From NCBI GenBank assembly GCA_037721555.1, contig JBBJOI010000001.1, positions 1 to 64,000 of the forward strand: DNA of 64,000 nt, in the 5' to 3' direction. The notes under the pieces were generated by a model, which did not search any database, was not told where the DNA came from, and saw only the letters and a program-made list of their open reading frames with translations. Source of the DNA: Gaiellasilicea sp037721555 (GTDB lineage: Bacteria > Actinomycetota > Thermoleophilia > Gaiellales > Gaiellaceae). Each line of letters opens with the position of its first letter. Positions within the stretch are counted from its first letter, which is position 1. This document shows, in pieces, positions 43,491 through 52,070 of this stretch. A program made the position numbers and the translations under genes.

Positions 43491-43615
43491 AATAGATTTC
43501 GGCAGGTAGTCAGCCGTCCCTCCCGGATCGGCAAGCCGCCAGTCTAATCAGGTTCCGACAGGTATTCGTTGCGGCGCGCGAGAAAAATGCCTGCTGACGC
43601 CCTCTTCGAGGCGTT

Positions 43616-43789
43616 CTACAGCGGGCCGGGCTCGGGGATCTGCGGTGGCTGCGGGGGGTCGAGCTCGCCGGGCGGCGGATACGGCTCGGGGATCTGCGGT
43701 GGCTGCGGGGGGTCGAGCTCGCCGGGCGGCGGATACGGCTCGGGGATCGGCTGGGGCTGCGGAGGCTGGGGCTGCGGGGTGGGTTCCAT
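43616..43789 (-). CDS. Small proline-rich repeat protein
   Basis: 57 aa. It begins MEPTPQPQPPQPQPIPE and then has two exact copies of an 18-residue unit whose core is PYPPPGELDPPQPPQIPE, ending PGPL. Over 45% of residues are proline; no signal peptide, transmembrane helix or cysteine is present. ATG follows AGAGG by about 5 nt, and the gene is 9 nt downstream of the ccmI-like stop on the same strand, so it is probably read with the ccm genes. An opposite-strand glycine/cysteine-rich frame (43569-43832) is its shadow. Function is unknown. Confidence 0.65.
   Translation of the reverse strand: MEPTPQPQPPQPQPIPEPYPPPGELDPPQPPQIPEPYPPPGELDPPQPPQIPEPGPL
43629..43736. repeat. 54-bp exact tandem duplication within the proline-rich gene
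   Basis: Two adjacent 54-bp copies (43629-43682, 43683-43736) are identical, and the first 11 bp of a third copy follow at 43737. The unit keeps the reading frame and encodes 18 residues. Perfect identity suggests recent expansion or active conversion. Confidence 0.95.
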
Positions 43790-43798
43790 GCGAGACCT

Positions 43799-44131
43799 CT
43801 ACCCCGGCCTGTCCGCTCTTACACGCGAGTGAGCTTGCGCGGCTTGAGGCTCGAGCGCCCTGAGCGCCTCGCTCGCCTCGCGGCGGAGCGGGCCGACGAG
43901 CGTGCGGTAGTCGTCGTCCGAGACCTTGCCGGTGCGGTGGTCGAGCTCCAACTCCTTCAGCGACGCCAGCGCCCGATCGCGTATCTCGCCGAGCTCAAGC
44001 TGGCGCCGCTCGAGCTCGCCTGGCTCCTCGAGCGTGTCCTCGGCTGCGAGTGGGTCGCGCAGGTACGGCAACGCGACCGCGACCACGCAGACTGCTGCGA
44101 GCAGCGCGCCCAGAGCGAGCGCGAGGGTCAC
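43799..44131 (-). CDS. CcmI/CycH N-terminal-like protein
   Basis: 110 aa. One N-terminal transmembrane helix (LALALGALLAAVCVVAVALPYL, about 3-24) and a helical cytosolic or periplasmic part with ELERRQLELGEIRDRALASL and DHRTGKVSDDDYRTLVGPLR, as in the short form of CcmI. Such proteins help deliver apocytochrome c to the heme-ligating complex. The TPR part of longer CcmI proteins is absent. ATG 44131 overlaps the ccmF stop (ATGA), and the proline-rich gene follows 9 nt downstream. Confidence 0.7.
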   Translation of the reverse strand: MTLALALGALLAAVCVVAVALPYLRDPLAAEDTLEEPGELERRQLELGEIRDRALASLKELELDHRTGKVSDDDYRTLVGPLRREASEALRALEPQAAQAHSRVRADRPG

Positions 44132-46122
44132 GACCGCGCTGAGATGCCCGCGCGCGCGTAGCGGAGCGCGAGGCGGCGCTGCTCGCGCGCGTCCGGCCAG
44201 AGCGTGACGAGCGACCCGAGCAGGAAGACGAGGCCCGCGAGCCAGATCAGGTTGACGAGCGGCTTGACGAAGGCGCGGAAGTAGACCGCGCCGTCCGGAT
44301 CGAGCTGCTCCGCGATCAGGAACAGATCCTCGCCCCTCACGAGGTCGCTGCGGATACCGACCTCGTTCGAGACCTGCTGCTCAGCGGTATAGGCGTTCTT
44401 CCCCGCCTCGAGCGTGCCGAGCGACGTGCCGTTGCGCGTCACGTCCACCTTCGCGCGCAACTCAGTCGCGTTCGAGCCGGCCGTCTCCTCGAGCGACACG
44501 TACGTGAGTCGGTAGTCGCCGACTGCGAGGGTCTCGCCGCGCGTCAGCCGCCCTTCGGCGACGGTGTCGTACGCGCTCGAGCCGGCAACGCCGATCGCGA
44601 AGAGGACAACGGCGGCGTGGACGACGTAGCCGCCGTAGCGGCGCCGGTTACGTGCGACAAGATCGGAGAACGCGCGGAGCCACGAGCCGCCCGAGAGAGC
44701 GCGCCGGGCTCGCGTCCCACGCGTGAACTCGTAGAGGATCGACGTGAGCACGAAAGCCGAGAAGGTGTAGGCGACGAGCCCTGGGATCGAGGAGCCGGCG
44801 CCGAGCGCGAGCAGCAGCACGCCGGTCGCGACGGCGGCACCCGCCGGCCAGGCGAACGATGCCGCGAGGCTGCGGAGGGATGCGCGGCGCCACGCGACAA
44901 GCGGCCCGATTCCCATCAGCAGCAGCAGGGGCAGCCCGAACGCACGCAGGAAGAAGTTGTAGTAACCCGGCCCGAGGATCCGCTGCTCGCCGTACACGGC
45001 CTCGTGCAGGATCGGGTACGTGACGCCCCAGAGGATAGTCAGCGTGAGCGCGACGAAGAGCAGGTTGTTGTAGAGGAACGTCGCCTCCCGGGAGACGAGC
45101 GACTCGAGGCGAGTTTGCGCGCGCAGCAGCGGCAGCCGCGACAGGACGAGCGCGAGCGAGCCGGCCACAACGAGGCAGATGAAGCCCAGGAACCAGGGGC
45201 CGAGGTCTCCCTCCGTGAACGCATGGATCGAGCTGATGATCCCGGATCGCGTCAGGAACGTCCCGAAGAGCGAGAGCGAGAAGGCGAGGAGCACGAGCAG
45301 GACGTTCCAGACCTTTAGCATCCCGCGCTTCTCCTGGATCATGACCGAGTGCAGGAACGCGGTGGCCGCGAGCCACGGCATCAGGGCGGCATTCTCGACC
45401 GGATCCCAGGCGTAGTAGCCGCCCCAGCCCACTTCCTCGTAGGCCCAGTGGGCCCCGAGCAACTGGCCGATGCCGAGCGCCGTCCACGCGACGAGCGTCC
45501 AGCGTCGGGTCGCGACGATCCAACGCTCGTCCGCACGGCGGGCGAGCAGCGCGCCGATCGCGAACGCGAAGGGGACGGTGAGACCGACGTAGCCGAGATA
45601 GAGCAGCGGCGGGTGGGCCATCATGTAGGGGTTCTGCAGGCTCGGGTTGAGCCCACGTCCATCGAGCGGTGCGACCTGGGTCACGAACGGCGAGGCCCGA
45701 AAGACGACGAGGAACGCGAAGAAAGCTGCAACGAGTCCCAGCACCGGCACCACCCACGCGATCAGGTCGCGGGCGCTGCGACGGTTGAGCAGGACGGCAA
45801 TCGCGGCGTAGCCGGTGAGAATGAGGAGCCACAGCAGGAGGGACCCTTCCTGGCCGCCCCAGAACGCCGAGATCGTGTAGCCCGTGGGCAGGTCGCGGCT
45901 CGTGTGGGCCGCGGCGTAGACGAATGAGAAGTCGTTGCGGATGAGAGCGACGACGAGTACCCCAGAGGCGATGATGGTGCTGCCGAAGGCCGCGATCAGC
46001 GCGTTCTGCGCTGAGTGCGCGAGCCTGCGCTTCCGGTTGCGGGCGGCGTAGGCGCCAGCAACGACCGCGTACAGCGCGAGCGCGAGCGTAACGACGAGCG
46101 CGGCGCGACCGAGCTCAGGCAT
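44128..46122 (-). CDS. ccmF: Cytochrome c heme lyase subunit CcmF
   Basis: 664 aa, about 15 transmembrane segments. The heme-handling motif WGGYYAWDPVENAALMPWLA (about 230-250) is the tryptophan-rich signature of the CcmC/CcmF/CcsA superfamily, and PYMMAHPPLLYLGYVG lies just before it. With the partner proteins it attaches heme to Cys-x-x-Cys-His of apocytochromes outside the membrane. ccmE lies upstream (13 bp), the CcmI-like gene overlaps its end (ATGA). CcmABC, which supply heme, are not in the window. Confidence 0.95.
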   Translation of the reverse strand: MPELGRAALVVTLALALYAVVAGAYAARNRKRRLAHSAQNALIAAFGSTIIASGVLVVALIRNDFSFVYAAAHTSRDLPTGYTISAFWGGQEGSLLLWLLILTGYAAIAVLLNRRSARDLIAWVVPVLGLVAAFFAFLVVFRASPFVTQVAPLDGRGLNPSLQNPYMMAHPPLLYLGYVGLTVPFAFAIGALLARRADERWIVATRRWTLVAWTALGIGQLLGAHWAYEEVGWGGYYAWDPVENAALMPWLAATAFLHSVMIQEKRGMLKVWNVLLVLLAFSLSLFGTFLTRSGIISSIHAFTEGDLGPWFLGFICLVVAGSLALVLSRLPLLRAQTRLESLVSREATFLYNNLLFVALTLTILWGVTYPILHEAVYGEQRILGPGYYNFFLRAFGLPLLLLMGIGPLVAWRRASLRSLAASFAWPAGAAVATGVLLLALGAGSSIPGLVAYTFSAFVLTSILYEFTRGTRARRALSGGSWLRAFSDLVARNRRRYGGYVVHAAVVLFAIGVAGSSAYDTVAEGRLTRGETLAVGDYRLTYVSLEETAGSNATELRAKVDVTRNGTSLGTLEAGKNAYTAEQQVSNEVGIRSDLVRGEDLFLIAEQLDPDGAVYFRAFVKPLVNLIWLAGLVFLLGSLVTLWPDAREQRRLALRYARAGISARS

Positions 46123-46135
46123 CAGCGGGAGGGGG

Positions 46136-46546
46136 CTATGTCGTGCTCTTGTCTGTGTCCGGCGCGTACTTCGACGGGCACTTCGTGATCAGGGAACCCG
46201 GGATCGCAACGAACGTCCCGTTGCGTAGTTGCCCGTCGACGACGACGTCGCGCCCCGGCCGGAAGAGGTCCGGAACCGAGCCCTCGTACAGGACGGTCAC
46301 ACGTCCCTGCCCCTCGCCCCGGATGTCGCGCAGCTGGAACCGGAGACCGCCGGCATGTGCGTCCCCGCGAGGCGAGCCGACGACATGGCCCGCGAGCGAG
46401 ACGACCTCGGTTCTCCCCAGGAGCTCGCTCGGCTGGATCATGGGCGTGCCGCCACCCACGATCGACGTGTAGAGCAGGAAGACCGCGAGCACCGCTGCCA
46501 CCGACAGCGCGATCACGAGCCGCGCGGGACTGCGCTTCCGTGCCAC
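46136..46546 (-). CDS. ccmE: Heme chaperone CcmE, CxxxY variant
   Basis: 136 aa. N-terminal TM helix (LVIALSVAAVLAVFLLYTSI), then an OB-fold core (VVSLAGHVVGSPR; RVTVLYEGSVPDLFRPGRDV). The C-terminal heme-attachment site reads ITKCPSKYAPD, that is Cys-x-x-x-Tyr in place of the classical His-x-x-x-Tyr. This Cys form is known from archaeal and sulfate-reducer CcmE (system I variant) in which heme binds the Cys. It carries heme from CcmC to CcmF. The gene is at the start of the ccmE-ccmF-ccmI-like run. Confidence 0.9.
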   Translation of the reverse strand: MARKRSPARLVIALSVAAVLAVFLLYTSIVGGGTPMIQPSELLGRTEVVSLAGHVVGSPRGDAHAGGLRFQLRDIRGEGQGRVTVLYEGSVPDLFRPGRDVVVDGQLRNGTFVAIPGSLITKCPSKYAPDTDKSTT

Positions 46547-46625
46547 GACCCCATCGTACCGTCGGCCGGCGTGGCGCCGCCTGAGGCGCGGTCAGTTCGA
46601 CCGGGTGGTCAGGCCGACGGAGCTG

Positions 46626-46868
46626 TCAGACCGACCGGGGAGCGGTCTCACGACGAGCGGGAACGCGGTAGCCGTGGTCGTGGCACAGCGACCCGGGCGA
46701 GTCCTCGGTGAGGGCGTCGCAATAGCCCTTCCCGTACGCGGCACGCATGAAGGCCGCCATCACCTCGATGCTCCACTCCGAGACCTCGGCTGCCTCTCGC
46801 CAGAGATCGGTGAGGCGCAGGTCGATGTCGAGCTCCAGCAGGTCGATTCGCGTCGGCGTGTTCAACAT
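46626..46868 (-). CDS. Hypothetical protein with two Cys
   Basis: 80 aa, not recognised. The ATG begins MLNTPTRIDLLELDIDLRLT; a conserved-looking helical segment VSEWSIEVMAAFMRAAYGKGY follows, then CHDHGYRVPARRE. No signal peptide or membrane segment is visible. It diverges from the TIM-barrel gene across 58 bp. Amino-acid composition and codon use match true genes, and the reading frame has no competitor. Confidence 0.6.
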   Translation of the reverse strand: MLNTPTRIDLLELDIDLRLTDLWREAAEVSEWSIEVMAAFMRAAYGKGYCDALTEDSPGSLCHDHGYRVPARRETAPRSV

Positions 46869-46926
46869 AGGAAAAGCGTAGGTCCCCCGTCGGACGACAC
46901 CTGCCGGCGAGGCTAGGATCACGCTC

Positions 46927-47769
46927 GTGGCCGTGAGCCGAATCCGGCTCGGACCTGCGCGCCTCCCCTCCCGCGAGACGCCCGAGCGCGCCATTGCGCT
47001 CCTCGTCGAGCGCGGCTACACGGCCTGCGAGCTCGACTTCGAGAGCGGCTTCTGGATGGACTATCCCTGGGCCGAGAGGCTTGGAGCAGCCGCGCGAGCA
47101 CACGACATCGCGCTCTCCGTGCACGCACCCCTCTTCGCCTTCCCGGGTCATCCCGACGAGCGGAAGGCGAAGCAGGCGCTCGGCGCCCTCGACCGGAGCG
47201 CGGGCCTGGCGACGGCGGCCGGAGCAGGGATCGTCGTGATCCACCCCGGCTTCTGGCTCGGTCGCGAGCGCTTGCAGACCCTCGACGACGTCGCGCGCCA
47301 GCTGGAGGCGCTGTGGGAGCGGCTCGAACGAAAGGACCGCACCGTTCCCTTCGGCGTCGAGGTCATGGGCCGCGTCCGCGAGCTCGGCTCCCTCGACGAC
47401 GTGCTCGAGCTTTCCCAGCGCGTCCCATTCGCCCGGCCGGTGCTCGACTTCGCGCACCTGCACGCGACCTCTGACGGCGCCTTCACCGACGTCGAGCCGT
47501 TCGCGGAAGCCCTCGCGCGCGCCGATGCTCTGCTCGAGCCGGCCGCGGCGTTCCACATCCATTTCTCTGACATCGCCTACGCGAACCGCAACGAGACGAA
47601 GCACCTGTCCTACGGCGAGGGGACGCTGCGCGCGGAGCCGCTCGCCGAGGCGCTCGCCCGGTTCAACCGCGATGCGACGGTGATCTCGGAGTCGCCCGAC
47701 GAAGCGTCGACTCAGACGATCGGCGCGCTACTGGGGGCCGGAACGAGCTCGGCCAACCGTTCCTCGTAG
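46927..47769 (+). CDS. TIM-barrel endonuclease-IV/xylose isomerase-like protein
   Basis: 280 aa of the AP endonuclease 2 superfamily. Visible strands and ligands: SVHAPLFAFPG, VVIHPGFWLG, GVEVMGRV, VLDFAHLHAT and FHIHFSDIAY. Together they give His, Glu and Asp ligands of a three-metal site as in endonuclease IV. It may be an archaeal-type endonuclease IV that cuts abasic sites, or a sugar epimerase of the same fold. GTG 46927 is used. Its end overlaps the cyclase gene on the opposite strand by 58 bp. Confidence 0.8.
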   Translation: MAVSRIRLGPARLPSRETPERAIALLVERGYTACELDFESGFWMDYPWAERLGAAARAHDIALSVHAPLFAFPGHPDERKAKQALGALDRSAGLATAAGAGIVVIHPGFWLGRERLQTLDDVARQLEALWERLERKDRTVPFGVEVMGRVRELGSLDDVLELSQRVPFARPVLDFAHLHATSDGAFTDVEPFAEALARADALLEPAAAFHIHFSDIAYANRNETKHLSYGEGTLRAEPLAEALARFNRDATVISESPDEASTQTIGALLGAGTSSANRSS

Positions 47770-50648
47770 GGAGCGGCATCGGCCGCCCGGCCGCGAGAGC
47801 GGAGGAAGGTGGCGAGTGCCTCCAGCGGCTCGATCCGGTAGCGCCGGTAGTCCGTGCCATCCAGGATCTCGAGCGCCTCCCGCAGCAGCGCCTCGGCCTC
47901 CTCGTCGTTGCCCTGAGCGGCCCGCACGAGCCCGAGCGCGACGCGCGTGGTGGCGCGCGAGCTCATGTCGCGCGGGCCGACCGTCTGCCTCGACTCGAGC
48001 GCATACCGCTCCGCCTCGGGAACCTTGCCCTGCTCCAGCAGCACCTGGGCCAGCGTGCGCTGGGTCTCGACGAGCGTGCTGCGGTCCTCCAGCGGCTTCA
48101 GCATCCGGATCGCCTCACGCAAGAGCTGCTCGGCATCGGCGGGATGCCCGCGACGCCAGCGAACCAGCGCGAGCCAGTTGAGCACCCTTGCAGTCGGGAT
48201 CGTGACGCCCGCTTCCTGGAAGAGCCGCAGGGCCTCCTCGAAGGCCTCCTCTGCCTCGTCGAGCTCCTCCCTGCGCACGTGCAGCTCGCCCTGGGTGCGC
48301 AGCGCCCAAGCCCGAGCGACGAAGCTGCCGCTCTCCTCCGCGAGCTTGATCGCTTCCGTGAGGTACTGCTCGGCCTGGTCGTCGTCGAGGCGCGAGTAGT
48401 GCATCGCGGCGAGCTCGACCGCAGAGCCACTCTCGAGGTCCTTTCGGTCGGCGCGCCGAGCGATCTCGAGCGTCTGCAGCGCATACCGCTCGACGCTCGT
48501 CAGGTCGCCCTCCCACCAGCCGATCTGGCTGAGCAGCGCGAGCGCGTCGTACCGGCCGGGATCATCGTCGCCGGGCAGCACGTCGAGCGCCGCGTGGGCG
48601 AGCTCGCGCGCACGGGTCACGTCTGCGTCACGCGACAGCGCGACCTCCGCGAGAGCCGTCAGCGCCCGCCCCTGAAGTCGGGCGTCGCCGGCTTCGGCCG
48701 CCGCTGCCCGAACGTTCTCCATCTCCGTCGAGACGGCGGGCAGGTCGGTGAGCCGCCACGCCGCACGGGCAGCCTGATAGCGGCGTTCGAGCGTGGGCTC
48801 GAGCTCAACCGAGCGCAGCAGCAGGCGCCGGGCCGCGGTATTCGCCTCGCGTGCAAGCGCCCTCTTGCCGGCGGACTCGAGCGCCGCGGCCGCCTCGGCT
48901 GCGAGCTCGGCCGGCGGCGACCCGTCGAGATCCCCCAGCAGACCGGCCGCCTGGTCGAGGTGGTACGCGCGGATCTCGAGCAGCTCGTCGCCGGTGCGCT
49001 CCTCGAGCCAGTTCGACACCTGCTGGTGCAGCTCCGCACGCGCGCCCTTCGTCAAGCCGGAGTACGCCACGTCGCGGATCAGCACATGCTTGAAGCGGTA
49101 GGCAGGCTCGCCGGAGATGGTCGAGCGGTTCTCGCGGAGCAGGAAGTCGCGCAACAGCAGGTCGTCGAGCACCGAGTCGAGCGCCTCGATCTCGGGAGCG
49201 AGAGTCGCGACCGCGCCTTCCCAGAAGATTCGCCCGACGACGGCCGCGCGCTGGAGCAGCGTCTTCTCGTTGCGCGGGAGCCTGTCGATGCGCGCGGCGA
49301 TCATCGCCTGGAGCGTGTCGGGGATGCGCTTCGCGCTGTTGCCGTCCTCGAGCAGCATCCGCGCCGTCTCCTCGACGTACAGGGGGTTTCCCTCCGTCTT
49401 TTCGAGCAGGGATCGCCGATCGGCGATCGAGAGCTCCCGGTCTCTGAGGAGGGCGTCCACGAGCTCCTCGCTCTCGGCCAGCGCGAGCGGTTCCAGCTCG
49501 ATCGCCGTCGCACGAACCCGTCCGCCGCCCCAGCCGGGACGCAGGTCGAGCAGCTCCGGGCGTGCCAAGCACACGATGAGCAAGGGCGCGTCCTTGATTC
49601 GGCCGGCGAGATGCTCGACAAGCTCGAGCAGCGGCTCCTCGGCCCAATGGATGTCCTCGAAGACCAGAATCAGCGGCTGCGCGTGAGCGAGCTCGGTCGC
49701 CCACTCGCGTGCCGCCCACGCGATCTCCTGCTGGCTACGCTCGGCCTGGACCGCATCGAGGACGCCGGCTGCGAGCGCGAGCAGGTCGGCGACAGCGTCG
49801 TCGCCGCAGCAGGCACGCAGCTTCGAGACCGCTTCCTGCACCGGGTCGTCGTCCGTGATCCCAGCCGCGACCTTGACCATCTCCGCGAGCGGCCAGTAGG
49901 TGATGCTCTCCCCGTAGGGCAGGGATCGCCCTGTGAGGACGGTTGCGCCCTCGACACCCGCGGCGAACTCGCGTGCGAGCCGGCTCTTGCCGATTCCGGG
50001 CTCGCCATAGATCGTGAACAGGTGAGCACGCCGATCGCGGGTCGCGCGGGCGAAGGTCGTGTGGAGCAGCTCGAGCTCGTAGTCGCGACCGACGAGTGGC
50101 GCCGAGATCGTGGGCGCGCGACCGTCGCCCGCGCGGACGCCGACGACGAGCCTGACGGGAAGCGCCTCGCCGAAACCGCGCAGGTCGAGGGTGCCGCGAT
50201 CCTCGGCCTCGACGCACGCTCCTGCCAGACGGTGTGCGTAGGGGCCGATCAGGATCTCGCCCGGCGCGGCTGCCTGCTGCAGCCGGGCGGCGATGTTGAC
50301 CGCCTCGCCGGTTGCGAAGGTCGACTCCGACTCGTCAGCGACCACCTCTCCCGACTCGATCCCGATGCGTGCCTCGAGCGCGAGCCCATGAACGGACTCC
50401 ATAATCCCGACAGCCGCCCGCACCGCGCGTTCGGCGTCGTCCTCGTGGGCCTGCGGGATCCCGAAGGCGGCCATCACGGCATCGCCGGCGAACTTCTCGA
50501 CGATCCCGCCGTGGGTCGTGACGCAGTGCGAGACGTGCTCGAAGAACGACGTCACGCGGCGACGGACGACCTCCGGGTCGCGCGTGGAGACGAACTCCGT
50601 CGAGCCTACGAGGTCGACGAAGATGACGGTTGCGAGCTTGCGTTCCAC
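47712..50648 (-). CDS. Class III nucleotide cyclase - STAND ATPase - TPR signalling protein
   Basis: 978 aa. Cyclase domain (about 1-165) has metal Asp residues in FVDLVGSTEF and FAGDAVMAAFG, Lys in VEKFAG, and Asn/Arg in GEAVNIAARLQ, so catalysis looks intact. The ATPase part (about 185-480) has Walker A in YGEPGIGKSRLA and the Walker B region in LVFEDIHWAEE. The C-terminal half (about 560-978) is TPR-like (EAEEAFEEALRLFQEAGVTI). The architecture matches cyclase/AAA-16/TPR regulators found in actinobacteria that act as large cytosolic signal switches. GTG 50648 fits the family N-terminus. The end overlaps the convergent gene by 58 bp. Confidence 0.92.
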   Translation of the reverse strand: MERKLATVIFVDLVGSTEFVSTRDPEVVRRRVTSFFEHVSHCVTTHGGIVEKFAGDAVMAAFGIPQAHEDDAERAVRAAVGIMESVHGLALEARIGIESGEVVADESESTFATGEAVNIAARLQQAAAPGEILIGPYAHRLAGACVEAEDRGTLDLRGFGEALPVRLVVGVRAGDGRAPTISAPLVGRDYELELLHTTFARATRDRRAHLFTIYGEPGIGKSRLAREFAAGVEGATVLTGRSLPYGESITYWPLAEMVKVAAGITDDDPVQEAVSKLRACCGDDAVADLLALAAGVLDAVQAERSQQEIAWAAREWATELAHAQPLILVFEDIHWAEEPLLELVEHLAGRIKDAPLLIVCLARPELLDLRPGWGGGRVRATAIELEPLALAESEELVDALLRDRELSIADRRSLLEKTEGNPLYVEETARMLLEDGNSAKRIPDTLQAMIAARIDRLPRNEKTLLQRAAVVGRIFWEGAVATLAPEIEALDSVLDDLLLRDFLLRENRSTISGEPAYRFKHVLIRDVAYSGLTKGARAELHQQVSNWLEERTGDELLEIRAYHLDQAAGLLGDLDGSPPAELAAEAAAALESAGKRALAREANTAARRLLLRSVELEPTLERRYQAARAAWRLTDLPAVSTEMENVRAAAAEAGDARLQGRALTALAEVALSRDADVTRARELAHAALDVLPGDDDPGRYDALALLSQIGWWEGDLTSVERYALQTLEIARRADRKDLESGSAVELAAMHYSRLDDDQAEQYLTEAIKLAEESGSFVARAWALRTQGELHVRREELDEAEEAFEEALRLFQEAGVTIPTARVLNWLALVRWRRGHPADAEQLLREAIRMLKPLEDRSTLVETQRTLAQVLLEQGKVPEAERYALESRQTVGPRDMSSRATTRVALGLVRAAQGNDEEAEALLREALEILDGTDYRRYRIEPLEALATFLRSRGRAADAAPYEERLAELVPAPSSAPIV

Positions 50649-50717
50649 CCTGTGATTGTAGTGACCGCCGACCCCTCGGCCCGAGGCGCGAGCGAGCACT
50701 CATCTACCATCGAACGC

Positions 50718-52070
50718 GTGCTCGATCCGAAGGCCTTCAAGGCGTACGACGTCCGTGGCCTCTACGGGTCCGAGCTCGACGAGGACGGTGCCCGCGCAAT
50801 CGGCCGGGCTTATGTGGAGCAGTTCGAGCCGCGGCGGATCGCCGTCGGACGAGACATGCGCCTCTCCTCCCCCGCGATGGCTGCCGCGCTGATCGACGGT
50901 GCCGCCGACGCGGGTACCGACGTGCTCGACCTCGGGCGCGTCGGCACCGAGATGGTCTACTTCGCGGTCGGCGAGCTGGGGCTCGACGGCGGGATCGTTG
51001 TCACCGCCTCGCACAACCCGAAGGAGTACACGGGCATGAAGATCGTCCGCCGCGGCGCGTTGCCGGTGGGCGGCGAGTCGGGCCTGCTCGAGCTCCGAGA
51101 TCGCGCGGTCGAGATAGTGGCTCAGAGCCACTATCTCCCCCGTCGGCGCGGCACGGTACGCGGGGAGGACATCTGGCCCGGGTTCATCGACAAGGTGCTC
51201 TCGTTCGTCGACGTCGCTGCGATCAAGCCGCTGCGCGTCGTCGTCGACGCCGCCAATGGGATGGCTGGAACGATGCTTCCGCCCGTCCTCCAGCGACTGC
51301 CGATCGATGCCGTGCGGTGCTACTTCGAGCCGGACGGGACGTTCCCGAACCACGAGCCGAACCCGCTGCTGCCCGAGAACCGTGAGTTCATCGTCCGGAA
51401 GACGACGGAATCCGATGCCGACCTTGGCGTTGCCTTCGACGGTGACGCCGACCGCTGCTTCTTCGTGGACGACACCGGCCAGTTCGTGCCGGGTGACTTC
51501 ATCACGGCCCTGCTCGCGCGGTCGATCCTGGCGAAGGAAGGCGGCGTCGCCAAGGTCATCTACGACGTGCGCGCGAGCCGCGCGGTGCCGGAGGCGATCG
51601 AGGCGGCTGGCGGCGAGGCCCTCATGAACCGCGTCGGCCACGCGTACATCAAGCACCGCATGCGCAAGGAGGGTGCCGTCTTCGGGGGCGAGGTCTCCGC
51701 CCACTACTACTTCCGCGACTTCTCGCAGGCCGACTCCGGCATCATCCCATTCCTGCTCATGCTGGAGTTGATCTCGAAGGAGGGCAGACCGCTGTCCGAG
51801 ATCCTCGCGCCGTTTCGCGAGCGGTTCTTCCTCACCGGCGAGATCAACACGCCGGTCGCCGACGTCGCCCTGAAGCTGCAAGAGCTGAAAGAGCGCTATG
51901 GCGACGGGAAAATCACGCATCTCGACGGCATCTCGGTCGATTACGACGACTGGCACTTCAACGTGCGGCCCTCGAACACGGAGCCGCTGCTGCGCCTGAA
52001 CCTCGAGGCAACCTCGCGGGACCTGATGGAGCGCAAGCGCGACGAGGTGGTCGGGCTGATTCGAGGATGA
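50718..52070 (+). CDS. Phosphomannomutase/phosphoglucomutase
   Basis: 450 aa, four-domain alpha-D-phosphohexomutase. The catalytic Ser is in VTASHNPKEYTGMK, the Mg loop in FDGDADRCFF, the sugar loop in FGGEVSAHYYFRD (GEVSxH) and the phosphate loop in RPSNTEPLLR. It interconverts 1- and 6-phosphates of mannose or glucose for GDP-mannose, glycan or wall precursors. GTG 50718 has TACCAT (50704-50709) just upstream, a possible -10 box that would give a nearly leaderless mRNA. It overlaps the thioesterase start (ATGA). Confidence 0.94.
   Translation: MLDPKAFKAYDVRGLYGSELDEDGARAIGRAYVEQFEPRRIAVGRDMRLSSPAMAAALIDGAADAGTDVLDLGRVGTEMVYFAVGELGLDGGIVVTASHNPKEYTGMKIVRRGALPVGGESGLLELRDRAVEIVAQSHYLPRRRGTVRGEDIWPGFIDKVLSFVDVAAIKPLRVVVDAANGMAGTMLPPVLQRLPIDAVRCYFEPDGTFPNHEPNPLLPENREFIVRKTTESDADLGVAFDGDADRCFFVDDTGQFVPGDFITALLARSILAKEGGVAKVIYDVRASRAVPEAIEAAGGEALMNRVGHAYIKHRMRKEGAVFGGEVSAHYYFRDFSQADSGIIPFLLMLELISKEGRPLSEILAPFRERFFLTGEINTPVADVALKLQELKERYGDGKITHLDGISVDYDDWHFNVRPSNTEPLLRLNLEATSRDLMERKRDEVVGLIRG

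Noticed and set aside
43629..43748. Possible CRISPR-like repeats
   Set aside because: The repeats are adjacent with no spacers and lie inside a coding sequence.
43569..43832. Glycine/cysteine-rich 87-aa frame on the plus strand
   Set aside because: It is the antisense of the 54-bp repeat; the opposite strand gives a better start, ribosome-binding site and operon position.
48144..50700. Long plus-strand frame in front of the phosphomannomutase
   Set aside because: It is antisense to the cyclase-ATPase gene; the mutase begins with GTG 50718 at its conserved N-terminus.
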